Positions 36,851 through 49,535 of a DNA stretch of 64,000 bases are shown here, one piece after another. This stretch comes from Nissolia schottii. Lineage: Eukaryota > Streptophyta > Magnoliopsida > Fabales > Fabaceae. Made by a program: the position numbers and the translations under genes. Where the stretch lies: the NCBI GenBank assembly GCA_003254905.1, contig QANU01073741.1, forward strand, positions 652,074-716,073, in the 5' to 3' direction. Positions within the stretch are counted from its first letter, which is position 1. Each line of letters begins with the position of its first letter. The notes beneath the pieces are model-generated. The model made no database searches and was not told the origin of the DNA. It saw only the letters and a program-made list of their open reading frames with translations.

Positions 36851-38012
36851 CTTCAGAATTCACACAAGAGTGCAATTTCCCTGCCGAAATACATATAAAA
36901 TAATATGATGAATAACAACACGAAGAATAAAACAGATTATGTCAAAGGTAAAATTGTGGAAACAAAAAACGAGGATAAAATTGTCCAGGTTTTCCATAAA
37001 AATAAAAAAAATAAAACCTAGGATTAACGATAATCGAGATCTGTAAAATTAAACCGAAACACGATATGCGGCACCGCACTGGAGTTATATAGAGAACTCA
37101 TAGGATTTGAGTGAGAAGAGCACCCTCAAAAAGGGGATTACAGAGTTTAGAGAGGAGAAGACAAGGAAAGAAGAAAACATACAAAGATACGGCGAAACCG
37201 ATAGTGTTGTCTGCTGCGTTAGAGTGGGCGCTGCTGGCGTTACCCTAGAAGAGAAGAGGTGATATGCAGTAGAAGAGAGATGGTTTGGAGTTGGAATGAA
37301 GTGTGGGCCGGGTTTGCCGGTACGATCCAAAATTAAAACAAAGATGATATGGTGTGACGGAACCGAACAATAAATATGATGGATGGGTGGGAGGAGGTCG
37401 GTGACCCATATGTGGCTGATTGTCTTGGGTTGGGCCGCTCCTCTCTTGCCATGACATGTATTTTTTTAACAGCCAACACACGGGCCCAATCACGAGGCGA
37501 GCCCGATGGATTTAGATAATTTGACAAAAAATTGATTAATTCAAAACATCACTTAAACAAGATAGAAATATTGAAATATTTGGACAATAATTTTGTTTGT
37601 TTATTACAGACACAAAAATTTGTTTCTCATGACAAAAAAAAGTATATTTTTTGTACCTCCATTTTACAGGAACACAGTGACACAAATTTTCAAAGTAGGA
37701 TAATGGATTTTTTTAAATTTTTTCTATTAAATTAATGCAATAAGAGTATTTTAAGTTATTTGGAGTATATTTTTTGTTTTTTTACTGTTGAACCAAACAA
37801 GATATAGATACGAATAAGTGTGTCTTGTACACTGCACCAAACAGAATACGAGACTTATTTGTATGTCTCTGTATTTCAGTCTTGTCTCAGCAACCAAATG
37901 CAGCCAAAAATGAATATTTTCCATACAATGTGGTCAAGTTTGAAATAAGAGTTACATAATATTATATGCATTTGTTTGGCGTGGAATTTTGTGCCAACTC
38001 ATATTATATTTT

Positions 38013-38163
38013 GGGTTTTACTGATCAATGCCCTTAAGAAATCAAAAGTAGTATAAATGTTAAGCTTAAAATACATTTATTGTTCATTAGAAACATAAAA
38101 GTTTTAATTTTTCAATATAAACCTACTACTTTTGCTTTCTTAGCAAGTGCATAGCAAAACCCT
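38013..38163. mobile_element. MITE-like inverted repeat
   Basis: The left end gggttttactgatcaatgcc...aagaaatcaaaagtagt and the reverse complement of the right end gggttttgctatgca...aagaaagcaaaagtagt match over about 45 bp. Confidence 0.55.
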
Positions 38164-38228
38164 TATATTTTTATTGTTGGATTATTGGATGACTAGATAG
38201 CATAATAACTCAAATTTTGTTTATTAAC

Positions 38229-38387
38229 TTTGCTAACAAGTACACTTAGAATACTTGTTAATGAATCAAGAAATAGAAAAACTTCATTATAAAAATAAAA
38301 TTTTAAATTCCTGAATGCATTGAAAACATCAAATTATTCTACTTTTGATTTCTTAACAAGTGATACCTTAAGGCATTTATTAGCAAA
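38229..38387. mobile_element. Second, related MITE-like inverted repeat
   Basis: The left end tttgctaacaagtacactta...cttgttaatgaatcaagaaa and the reversed right end tttgctaataaatgccttaa...cttgttaagaaatcaaaag match. It shares the aagaaatcaaaagtag core with the neighbour at 38013-38163. Confidence 0.55.
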
Positions 38388-39168
38388 ATCTATTGTTATT
38401 TTAGCCCAGCATTTTTATATTAAGTTGTTCACCTTTTAAGACAGCAATAGAAAGGAGCCGACCTCTTATAATTATCTCACGAAAGAAAGAAAAAATGTAT
38501 TCAATTAGCATAAGATACCATGTCGAATGATAAATTAGTACAAATATCACAAATCTATAATTATACATCAATTTAGAACATCTCAGTAAGTTATCATTCC
38601 TAAATATGAAAATATGATTTTTCATTCTTTTAAGTATTAAAATTATCCACATATAGTAAAAATAGAGTAACTACTCCCACGTTCTCCGGTATCTGTCCCT
38701 TGCTAAATTTATATTTTTCACCAGTTTATACATAATTAATTGAATACTAGCGTTTATCCGTCAGCTCTATTATGCCACTATTCGGGTATTCACCCCGCTC
38801 GATTTTAAGAATGCATTACAGCCAATTGAAGTAAAAAAGCGATAGTAAAATGACTAGTGTCAATACTCAAGTCTTAAGGAATAACTGAACCCAAATAGCT
38901 GTAGGTTCACACAAACAAAACAGTTACAAGTTTAACTAGTAAGCATAGGACTAAAATGCCATTCAAACACAGGTTGTATAGATCACAAACCACAAGATAC
39001 ACAGAAACAAGAGAAGCATGTTGAAGGTTCAATAGACTTCGTGTCAAAACTTGGAACACTGAGACCCATAATTAGCCAAGTTGACCATACCACAAACTAT
39101 AAACATTTCCATATAAGTAACTAAGACTGAAGGGCACAACCGATCAAAAGCCTAATATTCAAAACCAT

Positions 39169-39253
39169 TTAGTTCACACGGCTTTTGAACACATCAAGAC
39201 CCATCTCAGTAGGATCAGTTGCTTGCAACTCTACTTGAATTCCATCGAGCTCC

Positions 39254-39288
<35 letters not shown>

Positions 39289-40606
39289 CTTGCTTCTAAC
39301 CCTTGATGTATCAGGGGACCTTCAAACAAAAACAAACAGAAACAGAATTAATATATAGACAAATCAATAACAAAGCATGCATACTATACTATTTGCATAT
39401 CTAAAGTTTTTCTTGTTCTTTTTCCTCTTTGTATTCCAGACAAGAGGCCCAAAAGTTAACATTATTACCAGGCAATGAAGAAAATCCTGCTCTTCTGGCA
39501 ATTCTCTTCAGTAACAAAATCGAAATCATAAACAGCATATCGGCACTCATCAGTAGGAAGACTGGCAGTGAAGTCATCATAGCCATTCGCTGGCTCCCCA
39601 AGCTTCTCCACAACAACTTGCTTCTGCTTCTCTTCGATCTTGAAAACTATGTAGCGATATGTCCTTTTGGCCTTGAGCTCTAGAAACTTTAACTTGCAGT
39701 CATCATGTACAGCCATACCCGACGCTGCATTTGCCTGTAAAGTTGCACACACATCATATACACCAGAATGTAGTTAACAACTGACACTTGACACAAGGGA
39801 CCATCACTGCACACTTGTCACACAGGGATCAAAAAGCCCATGTTTTCAAGAAAACTCGTAGAAGAATTCATGTTTTCACGAAAAGACATGATAACAATGA
39901 GCATTTGATGAAAACCACGAAACAAAAAATGGACCCGTGTAGTTTAGAGCAGAAAATCCAACAGAGAATGCTCCAAACATCAAATGCTATCACAATCACA
40001 ATAATCGCTGAAATATCATAAAATTTAACTAGAACAACAAAGTCTAGGGTGAACACACAGGGCAATCAGTAATCCAAACTCCAAATACGGCGGCAGATCC
40101 GTGGCATTAGCAATTAGCCAACACCTCATACTAACAATTGAAGGATCAATCGTTGAACAATTCGATTAGGCCAAAATCTATAGATACTCTACAAGGTGAT
40201 TCAAGATTAAACACATAAATCAACATCATAATCAGATCTGCCAGCAAATGGCACAAGAATACATTGATGCCGAATCTTCCGATTCCACATCTTCCAATGT
40301 TGATGATCAGATCGAAAGGGATTTGAACTCGAACTCAACAAAAATTTTAGAAAAAAAACAAAATACAAAAAGAAAAAAATCAGCAACTGCCGAAAACGGT
40401 AAACAGGTTGGGCGCCGCAAACGAATGTTCCACCCTAAACTTTCGAAGAGAACTTAAAATCATGCATCGATTATTTCTTTTAGCAGCGAAAATCCAGTGA
40501 TTCTTTCTTAGTTTTCTGATATTTCACGGAAGCAAACGCAGCAGAGGCAAAAAAAAAGAAACGAAATAAATAAAAAAATAGGAAACAAAGGGTAGAAACT
40601 GACCAT
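39169..40606 (-). CDS. ADF: Actin-depolymerizing factor (ADF/cofilin), 3 exons
   Basis: Binds G- and F-actin and severs or depolymerises filaments in the cytoplasm. Exons (minus): 40606-40604 (the ATG alone), 39734-39469, 39319-39169, giving 139 aa, the standard plant ADF length. The start codon directly followed by an intron (ATG|gtcagt) is the known plant ADF gene structure. The protein starts [18 protein letters not shown], with Ser-6 as the usual regulatory phosphorylation site. It continues with [49 protein letters not shown] and [19 protein letters not shown], all conserved ADF-H segments. Intron 1 is 869 bp; first introns of this kind often raise expression (known for related genes, not shown here). 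Confidence 0.95.
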
Positions 40607-43280
40607 GGTTGTTCGCGTGGCGAGGGAGAAGGAGTGAGTGTGAGAGAGAGGAGCGAGGGTTCTTTGTGTTGTTGGAGAGGGAAAGAGAGGGGAATGAATG
40701 CCAAATGGTTTAATCCTGACAGGAATTAATATTAGAGAATAAACCAATGGACGGTGTGCCGCACCATTTTTTTCATTTTTAAACGAAGATTATCGTGCCT
40801 CTAAAATAATTGCAGATATGATATTTTTTTTAATTAATTAAAATTAAGTTGATCATAAATATTATTATTTTAAACATAAATTATTAGAAAATAGTTTAAA
40901 TAATATGTATGAAATTCTAAATTTAAATCTCATTTAATATAATTTTTTAATTAATAAAAAAATATTTCAATCTAAATAAAAATTCACATATTTTTTTACT
41001 TGAAAAATTTACATGTTAAATTAATTATATTTTGAAATAAAAAAATTTAAATAAATATTTGAGATGAAATTATGATGAATAAAAAATAAGTAAATCTAAA
41101 TATACAATTTATAATAATGCTTTGGTGAAAAAATACATGAATTTAATCATTTTAATGTTTAATTTAATCAATTTGAAAAATATATGTAGGTACCATACTT
41201 CCGCTTATTTAGAGGCACCATATTCCTTTTAATCTGGCTTGTGCTATTCAACTTGCCTAAAGTCGGTTAGAGAATGATTGTTTTTTTTATAAAAATTATC
41301 AAAATTTATTTTGATTAAAGCTTTTATTATATAAATTGCTTTATGTTTGATAGTTTTTTAAAAGTGATAAATTGTTTAATTATTATTATTATTATCATCA
41401 TTATTATTATCTTTGGAATCAATTTTTAGGGACTAGAGTGAAGAAATGTTTAAGTGTTATGACTATTTAAATGTTTAAGTAACATCGCTTTTAAGTTTTA
41501 ACTATCTTATATGTTAATCACGGTTTATGATCCTTTTGAAAAAAGAAAAGGTTAAAGAATTATTTATTGAAACTTAGATATAAATATAGTGCAAATGTAG
41601 ATATTTATATGCGATATGTGTATAGGGGTAAGAAATTGGACATTACATGAGTTACCAAAACGAACCACCCTTCTTTAACTTGGAGAATAACCAAGCCCAA
41701 CATGAAGAAGTCACTTGAAGAATCAAGATAAAGCCCAATTCAAGGGATCAAGTTACAAACAGATTGAGTTAGAATAAATTAGTTTTAATTAGTATTATTT
41801 ATTTTCGTGCTTTTATTTTGGTCATTAGTTTTAAATGACTTTTAGTGTTTCTTAAATTAATTTGAAGTGTCTTTAGAGTTTCTAGGCTGTTATGTTAGAT
41901 AGTGGAGTCTTAGTGTTTGTTTTAATGCTAATGAAAAATTAAATACATAATGGAAAGTGTACAAAATTCACTATCTTGGTGCAGTTCACTGAGCCTATAA
42001 AAGGAACTCAATGTAAATCTTCAAATCAGATTATGAATGAGTTTGAGTTTTCTCCCATGGTAAGAACTTTCATTTTTTTTATTGGATAAATAACTAAATA
42101 TGATCTTATTAAGGCAACTTGTAACGATCAACCAAGACTTATTACTTACCTTCTCATCTTTATCTTGAGTGTGACGTCTATATCCTTCTTCCCTTCTTAT
42201 AGAAAAAATCTCAAACACAATCCACCATACACGTTATAATTATAGAAAGGTGGTATTGTGGCAAATCTATTCGTGTTTTATCAAGTTAACACAAGCGGCC
42301 ATGTAAGAATCATATCAATATGCCTTTTTTTCTTTGAATTTTTTTTAAAGGTGAAAAGAGATCATCTCATTCAATTATTGTGACATATGTCATTATGTCT
42401 CAATAATATATATTTTTTTTTGTCATTCATGTTTGAACTACTAGTAAAATCAATTCTTATTGGTATTAATATATAAATATATTTTATATTTTTTCTTGTT
42501 CAGTCTTTTACAACTTCAATAAATGTTTATTGTTTTCATTTTTAAGGTTATAATTTTGATTTGTATTTTGGCTTTTTATGTTAAAAACGTGATAGTATAA
42601 TTTGTCAAGCGCTAATAATAATGAAATAAATGTTTAGTTTTTTAAGGAAAAAAATAATAAACAAATGTTTGTATAATTTTTTTAACTAAGCGTTAACCAA
42701 TAAAAATGAGAAATTAATATTAATTAATTTAAGTGATTTGATATTTAATGAATTGACATGATCTAAATTAGATTAAATAATGGCTAATAAATTTAAGGTG
42801 CCGATAATTTTGAAAAGGGCAAAAAAAAAAAATGCCATCCACGCCATGTTTTTGTCCCACACCAAGGGAGTGGTGAGAACTAAGAAGATGTGCAAACAGC
42901 TGGGTGGCTGGCTGGCTCATCGTTCAGCTGGCTCAAAGTGGAAAGATATTTACTTTGGTGCACGTTGACATTTAACGTTGTGTCAATAATTTGGATATTT
43001 CCTGTTAACCATGGATGGCTTGTATTGGACTAATCAGGATATGATAATGCCACTTAAGATTTGGGTCCCGTGAGATTCTAAGCCTGCGTCCATCCAACGC
43101 GACCTTTTATATTTTTATATTATAATAATATCTTGTACACTTCATAATTTATGTTCATTTACAACGCTATCTAGCTGCACATTCGTGGTGTATCACTCAT
43201 TGCTCATCACGACGCAACCATTTACAAACTGTTAAAGCTGACTATTTGAGTTTGAGATTGGCTTCTACTTACTTGTTTCA
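40607..43280. other. ADF promoter side and AT-rich spacer
   Basis: 40607-40700 is the CT-rich (GA-rich on the plus strand) 5' UTR of ADF. The remainder is AT-rich, with an (ATT)n run at about 41380-41411 and poly-A/T stretches. No gene recognised. Confidence 0.45.
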
Positions 43281-43578
43281 GGGCTAATTAAGTTTTTAGT
43301 CCCTGTAATATGAAAAAGTTTGGTTTTAGTCTTTCATGACAAATTTTAGTTTCTGTAAAATGTGAAAATTTAATTTTGGTCCCTGTGGACGGTTGGTGAT
43401 AGACACTGATGACGTGTCAGTTAACCCGTCATCAGGGACTATTTCTACATCACCGTCTATCACCAACCGTTCACAGGGACCAAAATCAAATTTTCACATT
43501 TTACAAGGACTAAAACTTGTCATAAGATACTAAAACCAAACTTTTTCATATTACAGGGACTAAAAACTTAATTAACCC
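43281..43578. mobile_element. MULE-type MITE, nearly palindromic
   Basis: The ends gggctaattaagtttttagt and, reversed, gggttaattaagtttttagt match almost perfectly. Pairing extends through tccctgtaatatgaaaaagt and on to the ggtccctgtg / cacagggacc inner arms (about 120 bp per arm). It belongs to the same family as 13457-14659 but has no captured gene. A clean 9-bp flanking duplication could not be found. Confidence 0.8.
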
Positions 43579-43798
43579 TACTGTAGCTCACTTTACTCTT
43601 TTGTAAACAAAATTAAGAAACTAAAATTAACATTTAATTGTTTTGTAGAGTTTAATTTCTATACACTTTTTTACATTGTTAATTAATTAAATTTTATCAC
43701 ATTAATATAAATAATTGATATTTTTTCTCACTTATTCAAAAGTCATGAAAATAGAAATATTTAATTGAAGGACAATGTAAAAAACTTTACGCTATCAA

Positions 43799-44621
43799 TA
43801 GGGGTGGGAACAGGTCAAACGACCTGTTAATGGACTGACCTGACATGACAGACCGGCCTGTTTATAAATATATTCATATGGATTTTACTAAAAAAATTAA
43901 AGTTACATTACTTTTCATTAGAACTCAAACTAGAGACCGTCAACATATTAAGACAATGCCTTAACCACTAGGCTAATATCATTTTTTTGTGATATTTTAT
44001 GCAAACATATTTATCAATATAATTTTATTGTTTTAATTTTTATTATTAGAAACCCTAAATTAAAGAACTTTATCTCTCTTTTATTTCTCATTGTCACATT
44101 AAAAGATAAAAAATTGCAATTCAATCATGCATGCTTGCTCATGTGTAAGGGTGAATAAACAAATTAAGCATGGTTGTTTGTCTTGTTTGTTTGTGTTTTA
44201 TTTAATTGTTTATGTTAGACTAATGTGTTTAAATGTTTTATTATTGAAAGTTTGAATTTATGTTATTGATGATGAAACCTTTTTCTTAATTTATGAGTTA
44301 CAATTTGGATTGATGTATGAATTTTTGTTTAAATATTAGATTGTTGTTGCAGATTTTTGTTTATATATTAGATTCTTGATCAATAGATGTTGAAATTTTA
44401 TTTAAATATTAAAAATTTCATGGTAAACAGGCCCTAGTAACAAATCATGATAAATAGACCAGACAACAGGTTTTTGGTAATATATATAGGCATACCTGTC
44501 AGACTTTACGTTAGGCCAGAGCTCCAAATAAGCCAGACCAGACTAAAAAAACACTTTTAATAGTTAATATGTCAGACGCAGACTAAAAATTAATGAGACA
44601 GATAGCTTGTTGCCCTCCTTA
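43799..44621. mobile_element. hAT-like non-autonomous element
   Basis: The left end taggggtgggaacaggtc and the reversed right end taaggagggcaacaagct are related inverted repeats. The flanking octamers gctatcaa and actgtcaa agree at 6 of 8 positions. Palindromic gacctg/caggtc and ggcct motifs lie near both ends. No transposase frame. A tRNA-like stretch lies inside at about 43925-43980. Confidence 0.65.
43925..43980 (-). repeat. tRNA-like (A box/B box) sequence, possible SINE remnant
   Basis: On the minus strand, gatattagcctagtggttaa followed by ggcattg resembles a tRNA A box, and about 35 bp later ggtctctagtttgagttc resembles a B box. It is too degenerate to be a tRNA gene. Confidence 0.35.
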
Positions 44622-45809
44622 ACTGTCAATGGATAGAAATTAAATTGTTGTTTTATACATGTTTACATTTTCTTGAGAGGCATTATTATATGAGTGTGAA
44701 TCCCATTATATATTGTGACTAAAAAATTTGGTGTAAACATTAAATTAGGTGTAAAAATAGAATTTATGTTTTTTTTCCTTTTATGCTATCATGATATCTA
44801 GTTGTAGTTAGAAGGATTATTATATCCTTAACATAGTTTTAGGATGTATGCACTTATGCTCTTCTAATGAGATGTCAGCCAAAAAGCCCAATTGACCAAA
44901 AAGCCCACAACCTAGGGATTCAAGTATTTAACTTTTGGTAAGTGGGTTGCAAGTATTTTATTTACTAACAAAATATTTGAATTAACTAAACTTGCATATA
45001 ATTATAATTTCAATTCTGTAATTATATAATTCATACTTGAAAAATGAAACTTCAAATATATTGTTTGAGATTTAAAATTATCGGTCAAATTAATCTTATT
45101 TAAGTGAGAATTTTAATTATTCGAAGCAACCATTAATTTGCGACAAATCAGGTAATAAATAAATAAATTGGTGAGAAAAAGTGAACTAAATACTAACATA
45201 CCAAAATAAAAAAAACGTTCCTCCAAGACCTACTTATTTAATAAACTTTATTACATTTTTAATTCTTAAATAGAGTATTATTCAGTGAGTTTTTATTTTT
45301 TGAATGTCTCAAAAGTTAAGATGGAGTAAGGAATCACATAACTATATAATTCGTGTGTTTTGAGTTTATAGAATGGAGCATATCGTTTTATTCAGATACT
45401 CAATCTCGTTATGATGCCTGCTAAGTGTTTGATACCAAGGACAAAATACGGAGACAAAAATTCTTATATTTTTTATATTTCAGTGGAATACAAAATTAGG
45501 TTTTGAAATGACATGAATTTGTTATCATCTATCATGTCTCTAATATTAAACCCAACTCTAAAATTTACATGCGTTGCTGATTAATTTGACAAAGTGGAAG
45601 GAAACAACTTACTAACAAAGAAAGAGTTTTCATTTTTAGGGCACACATTTGTCCAAATGACTCATTTTATCATAGGCCAATTTAAGAGTTTGCACCAATA
45701 TATATATATATGAGAGTTTGCAATGAGGGTTTTAGGTATTTTCGAAACCTCTAGACTCCCAGGTGGTGGTTGTTGCTCTGAGGTGGTGGCGGTGGGTTTC
45801 AGCAGAAAG
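44622..45809. other. Spacer and promoter region of the RRM protein gene
   Basis: AT-rich, no gene. A tatatatatatat run at about 45703-45714 lies about 100 bp upstream of the start at 45810 and may serve as TATA region. Confidence 0.4.
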
Positions 45810-48026
45810 ATGGCGTTTTTCTCTGCAGCTCAGCGCCTTCTTCGCCAGTCATCATCACTTGGCTCCCAATTCACTTCGATTCGTCTCAGTTCAACTCTCA
45901 CTTCCCCCAAACTTTTCGTCAGTGGTGAGCTACCCCTTCAATTACTATGATTCGTTTTCATCTGGGAAAAAATTCAACCTTTCATTCTTTGATACCTTTA
46001 AGTTCTAACTAATGAAGTGATTTCGTGACGAATTGTTAATTGGTATGTCCGCACTTTATTTTTTCGTTTTTTTTTTACGATGGTTTGAATTAATGTCGTA
46101 TGATTTTGGTAATTTGACTTACTCGCATTAGGGTTAATTTACCTATCATTAGTTATATTTAAAATGCACCCTTAGGAGATACCTCAAGAAAGGTGGAATT
46201 AGGAGAAGAAAGGAATCCCTAGAAGAGCTCCAATGGTTCTCTTAGAGTCATCACTGACCTGTATAATAGTATATGTTTTGCTAGACTCTTTGCATTTCAA
46301 TGTTGTTTTCTTTTGATTCCCTGGTTCTGAGGCAGTGGTCTGGGAACATAAATGTCAAATGAGGTGATGTATTGCTGCTCTAAGTCAGAAAGTCGTGCAC
46401 AATTTTTTTCCTCCTTGTCCTTGTCCAGAACATTTGGGGTAGGCTTTTTGATATCTTTGGTGGGTCATGGATGCGCCTTCGAAATGTGTAGTGCTTTTCT
46501 TTGATTAAGGAGGGCGGCTGTGTTTTGTATTGTGTTTGGTATGAGGTAAAAAATGAGAATTTGTTATGGGTTGTATTCATGTGTAATTTGACACATGAAC
46601 CTCTGTAGTCCATACTAGACACGTACTTAAAGGAAACTTTTGTCCCTCTATGTGCTTTGGCTCATTATTGATTTTGTGGTATCACTTTGGTGTGTAGCAA
46701 GTGATTATTTCGTTAGGTGTCTCCTTGGTTACAATGAAGAGTTGTGGAGATCTTTTGTCTTGTTTTCTTTCATTTGTTGTTTTCTCAGAGTAGAGTATCT
46801 TATCCCCACTCCTTTGTGCTAGTTCTTCCCATCTAGTAAAGTTCCCCCATTTCTTTTCTCGTAAAAATGAGTTGCTGGACCTCATCATGAACGTGGATCA
46901 GAGTTCAGAATAGTTTGAAAGATTGTTGAAGACATGTGAGTTGGGCAAAACATTTTGATAACTGGAAGTTTATGACTATTTGAAGGGGGGAAAAATGGCT
47001 ACGACAGCTGCCTAGTAAGGCTTCTTCAAAGGCTGTGTTAGATATCTGCAGCCAAGAATTTCTCCCCGTCAGATGAATTTTGAGGGGAACTCTTTTCTGC
47101 TCTGTTTTGCTTACATTTCAATAATTGTACACTTATTTGTTAGCACCATATGCTGACTGATTGTACGAAGTTGCTAGGTGTGTCATGTAGGACAATAACT
47201 GCTGCATTTTTATGTTGTCATCCAATCAAAACCTCTAAAATGTATGACTTTTAAAATAGTGGAAAGAGAGTCAAACTTTTTTACTGATAAGACAAGATTT
47301 GATTGGATGACAATGTAAAGCTTGCACGTTGTAGCGCACCTGAAAAATCAGATCGCGTTGCGGCGGGAGTTCGTTGCGCTCTTGCATGCATGTACTGCTC
47401 CAAACAATGCCGAAACTCCCCTATGCCCTATCCTGACCTTTCCTAACCCTGGAACTAGCACTAGCAATTAAACTCTATTATATTTTAAATCCTATTGTTG
47501 GGTAAAAGCTTATAATATATTTATCCAGGTAAAGTACAGTATTTTGTATGTAACATTTTTAGATGTGAACAATCTGCACTTCCTTGTAACTGGAATTTTG
47601 AACAGGCCTTTCAAGATTGACAACAGATGAAAAACTTACGGAAGCATTTTCTTCTTTTGGGCAACTCATCGAAGGTGATAATGTGCAGTTCCTTTTTTCT
47701 TTTTCTTCTGTAGTACTTAAAAGTCTGGTATCATTTTTTATAGCTTGCCGTTTGTCGTTCTTGACCTTCAACCCATCTTTGATTATACAGCTAAGGTGAT
47801 TACTGACAGAGCCTCCGGACGATCGAAGGGATATGCTTTCGTAACTTATTCAACCATAGAAGAAGCTGAAAAGGCGAGAGAAGGAATGAATGCTAAGTTT
47901 TTGGATGGATGGGTTATATTTGTTGACCCTGCCAAACCAAAAGAGCCAAGACCTCCTCAGCAGCCACAGTCTCAGCCCTCTGAAAGTGGTTTCACAGTTA
48001 ACAAGACCATTGGTTGGTGTGGTTGA
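45810..48026 (+). CDS. Small organelle-type RRM RNA-binding protein, 3 exons
   Basis: Exons 45810-45924, 47606-47674 and 47791-48026, GT/AG, phase 1 at both junctions, 139 aa. The N-terminus MAFFSAAQRLLRQSSSLGSQ is rich in Arg, Ser and hydrophobic residues without acids, as in mitochondrial or plastid targeting peptides. A single RRM follows (about residues 34-110) with RNP2 KLFVSGL and RNP1 RSKGYAFVTY. After the RRM is a Pro/Gln stretch (KEPRPPQQPQSQPS) and the C-terminus FTVNKTIGWCG; there is no glycine-rich tail. Similar single-RRM proteins (ORRM-type) assist organelle RNA editing or processing, which is the likely role (inference). An upstream in-frame ATG at 45723 would put a non-targeting leader in front, so 45810 is preferred. 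A GGTGG-rich leader precedes it. Confidence 0.87.
47215..47313. mobile_element. MITE-like inverted repeat in RRM gene intron 1
   Basis: ttgtcatccaatcaaa at the left and tttgattggatgacaa at the right are exact reverse complements (16 bp). The 99-bp length and intron location are typical of a MITE. Confidence 0.65.
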
Positions 48027-48595
48027 TCACTGAAGAAACTTCTATTCTCACCCTATGGGATGGTTTTTTCAAAGACTTATGTTTTAACTTAAGCCCATTA
48101 TTATACTACAAATTCTAGAGCAATTTTTGTATTAGGCAAATGTAATTGTTGATTGGACTTGGGCTGTAAGGCATTGCTATTGATGTCCATTGGAAATCAA
48201 TGATATGGAACTGCATCCAACTCTCTCTCTCTCTCTCTCTTTCTGCACGACTGTATTGGTTCAATAACATTATTGAGCGATTTGAGACATTTGCATTGGT
48301 TCAATTACATTATTCATTCACTTTATGTAAAATCAACTTAATATTCTTCGGTTTACAATCCACTTTGTAATCCATAACAGAAATCGAAATTAAGATGTGA
48401 ACCCTGCCGTTTAATAACTACGTATACGATTAATTTTCATATCATATTGATGTCTAATTTTAAAAGAAGAGTTTAGTTGGTAGGTTATGACGGTGTAAAG
48501 CATTTTTACACTTACAATATGATATGGTTAATATTTTCACTTGAAATGTTCACTCAGTGTGTTTGGCTTTTTCATTTTTTTTTTTTTTTTTTTTT
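48027..48595. other. 3' flank of the RRM gene with (CT)n microsatellite
   Basis: 3' UTR to about 48210, a (CT)10 run at 48221-48241, then AT-rich sequence ending in a poly(T) run at the assembly gap. Confidence 0.6.
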
Positions 48596-49535
48596 NNNNN
48601 NNNNNNNNNNNNNNNNNNNNNNNNNNNNNNNNNNNNNNNNNNNNNNNNNNNNNNNNNNNNNNNNNNNNNNNNNNNNNNNNNNNNNNNNNNNNNNNNNNNN
48701 NNNNNNNNNNNNNNNNNNNNNNNNNNNNNNNNNNNNNNNNNNNNNNNNNNNNNNNNNNNNNNNNNNNNNNNNNNNNNNNNNNNNNNNNNNNNNNNNNNNN
48801 NNNNNNNNNNNNNNNNNNNNNNNNNNNNNNNNNNNNNNNNNNNNNNNNNNNNNNNNNNNNNNNNNNNNNNNNNNNNNNNNNNNNNNNNNNNNNNNNNNNN
48901 NNNNNNNNNNNNNNNNNNNNNNNNNNNNNNNNNNNNNNNNNNNNNNNNNNNNNNNNNNNNNNNNNNNNNNNNNNNNNNNNNNNNNNNNNNNNNNNNNNNN
49001 NNNNNNNNNNNNNNNNNNNNNNNNNNNNNNNNNNNNNNNNNNNNNNNNNNNNNNNNNNNNNNNNNNNNNNNNNNNNNNNNNNNNNNNNNNNNNNNNNNNN
49101 NNNNNNNNNNNNNNNNNNNNNNNNNNNNNNNNNNNNNNNNNNNNNNNNNNNNNNNNNNNNNNNNNNNNNNNNNNNNNNNNNNNNNNNNNNNNNNNNNNNN
49201 NNNNNNNNNNNNNNNNNNNNNNNNNNNNNNNNNNNNNNNNNNNNNNNNNNNNNNNNNNNNNNNNNNNNNNNNNNNNNNNNNNNNNNNNNNNNNNNNNNNN
49301 NNNNNNNNNNNNNNNNNNNNNNNNNNNNNNNNNNNNNNNNNNNNNNNNNNNNNNNNNNNNNNNNNNNNNNNNNNNNNNNNNNNNNNNNNNNNNNNNNNNN
49401 NNNNNNNNNNNNNNNNNNNNNNNNNNNNNNNNNNNNNNNNNNNNNNNNNNNNNNNNNNNNNNNNNNNNNNNNNNNNNNNNNNNNNNNNNNNNNNNNNNNN
49501 NNNNNNNNNNNNNNNNNNNNNNNNNNNNNNNNNNN
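48596..49535. other. Assembly gap, 940 N
   Basis: Undetermined sequence. The true length is unknown. It follows a poly(T) tract and adjoins the arm of a MULE-type element. Confidence 0.99.

Larger units (their letters stand above)
36851..39168. other. eIF3a 5' flank and AT-rich spacer
   Basis: 36851-37300 is the probable 5' UTR (perhaps with an intron) and promoter of eIF3a. The rest has no recognised gene and contains two short MITE-like repeats listed separately. 38960-39168 is the probable 3' UTR of the ADF gene. Confidence 0.4.

Noticed and set aside
42780..42968. 62-codon plus-strand frame starting MANKFKVPI
   Set aside because: Poly-Lys and Trp-rich chance frame in AT-rich DNA with no similarity recognised and no promoter context.
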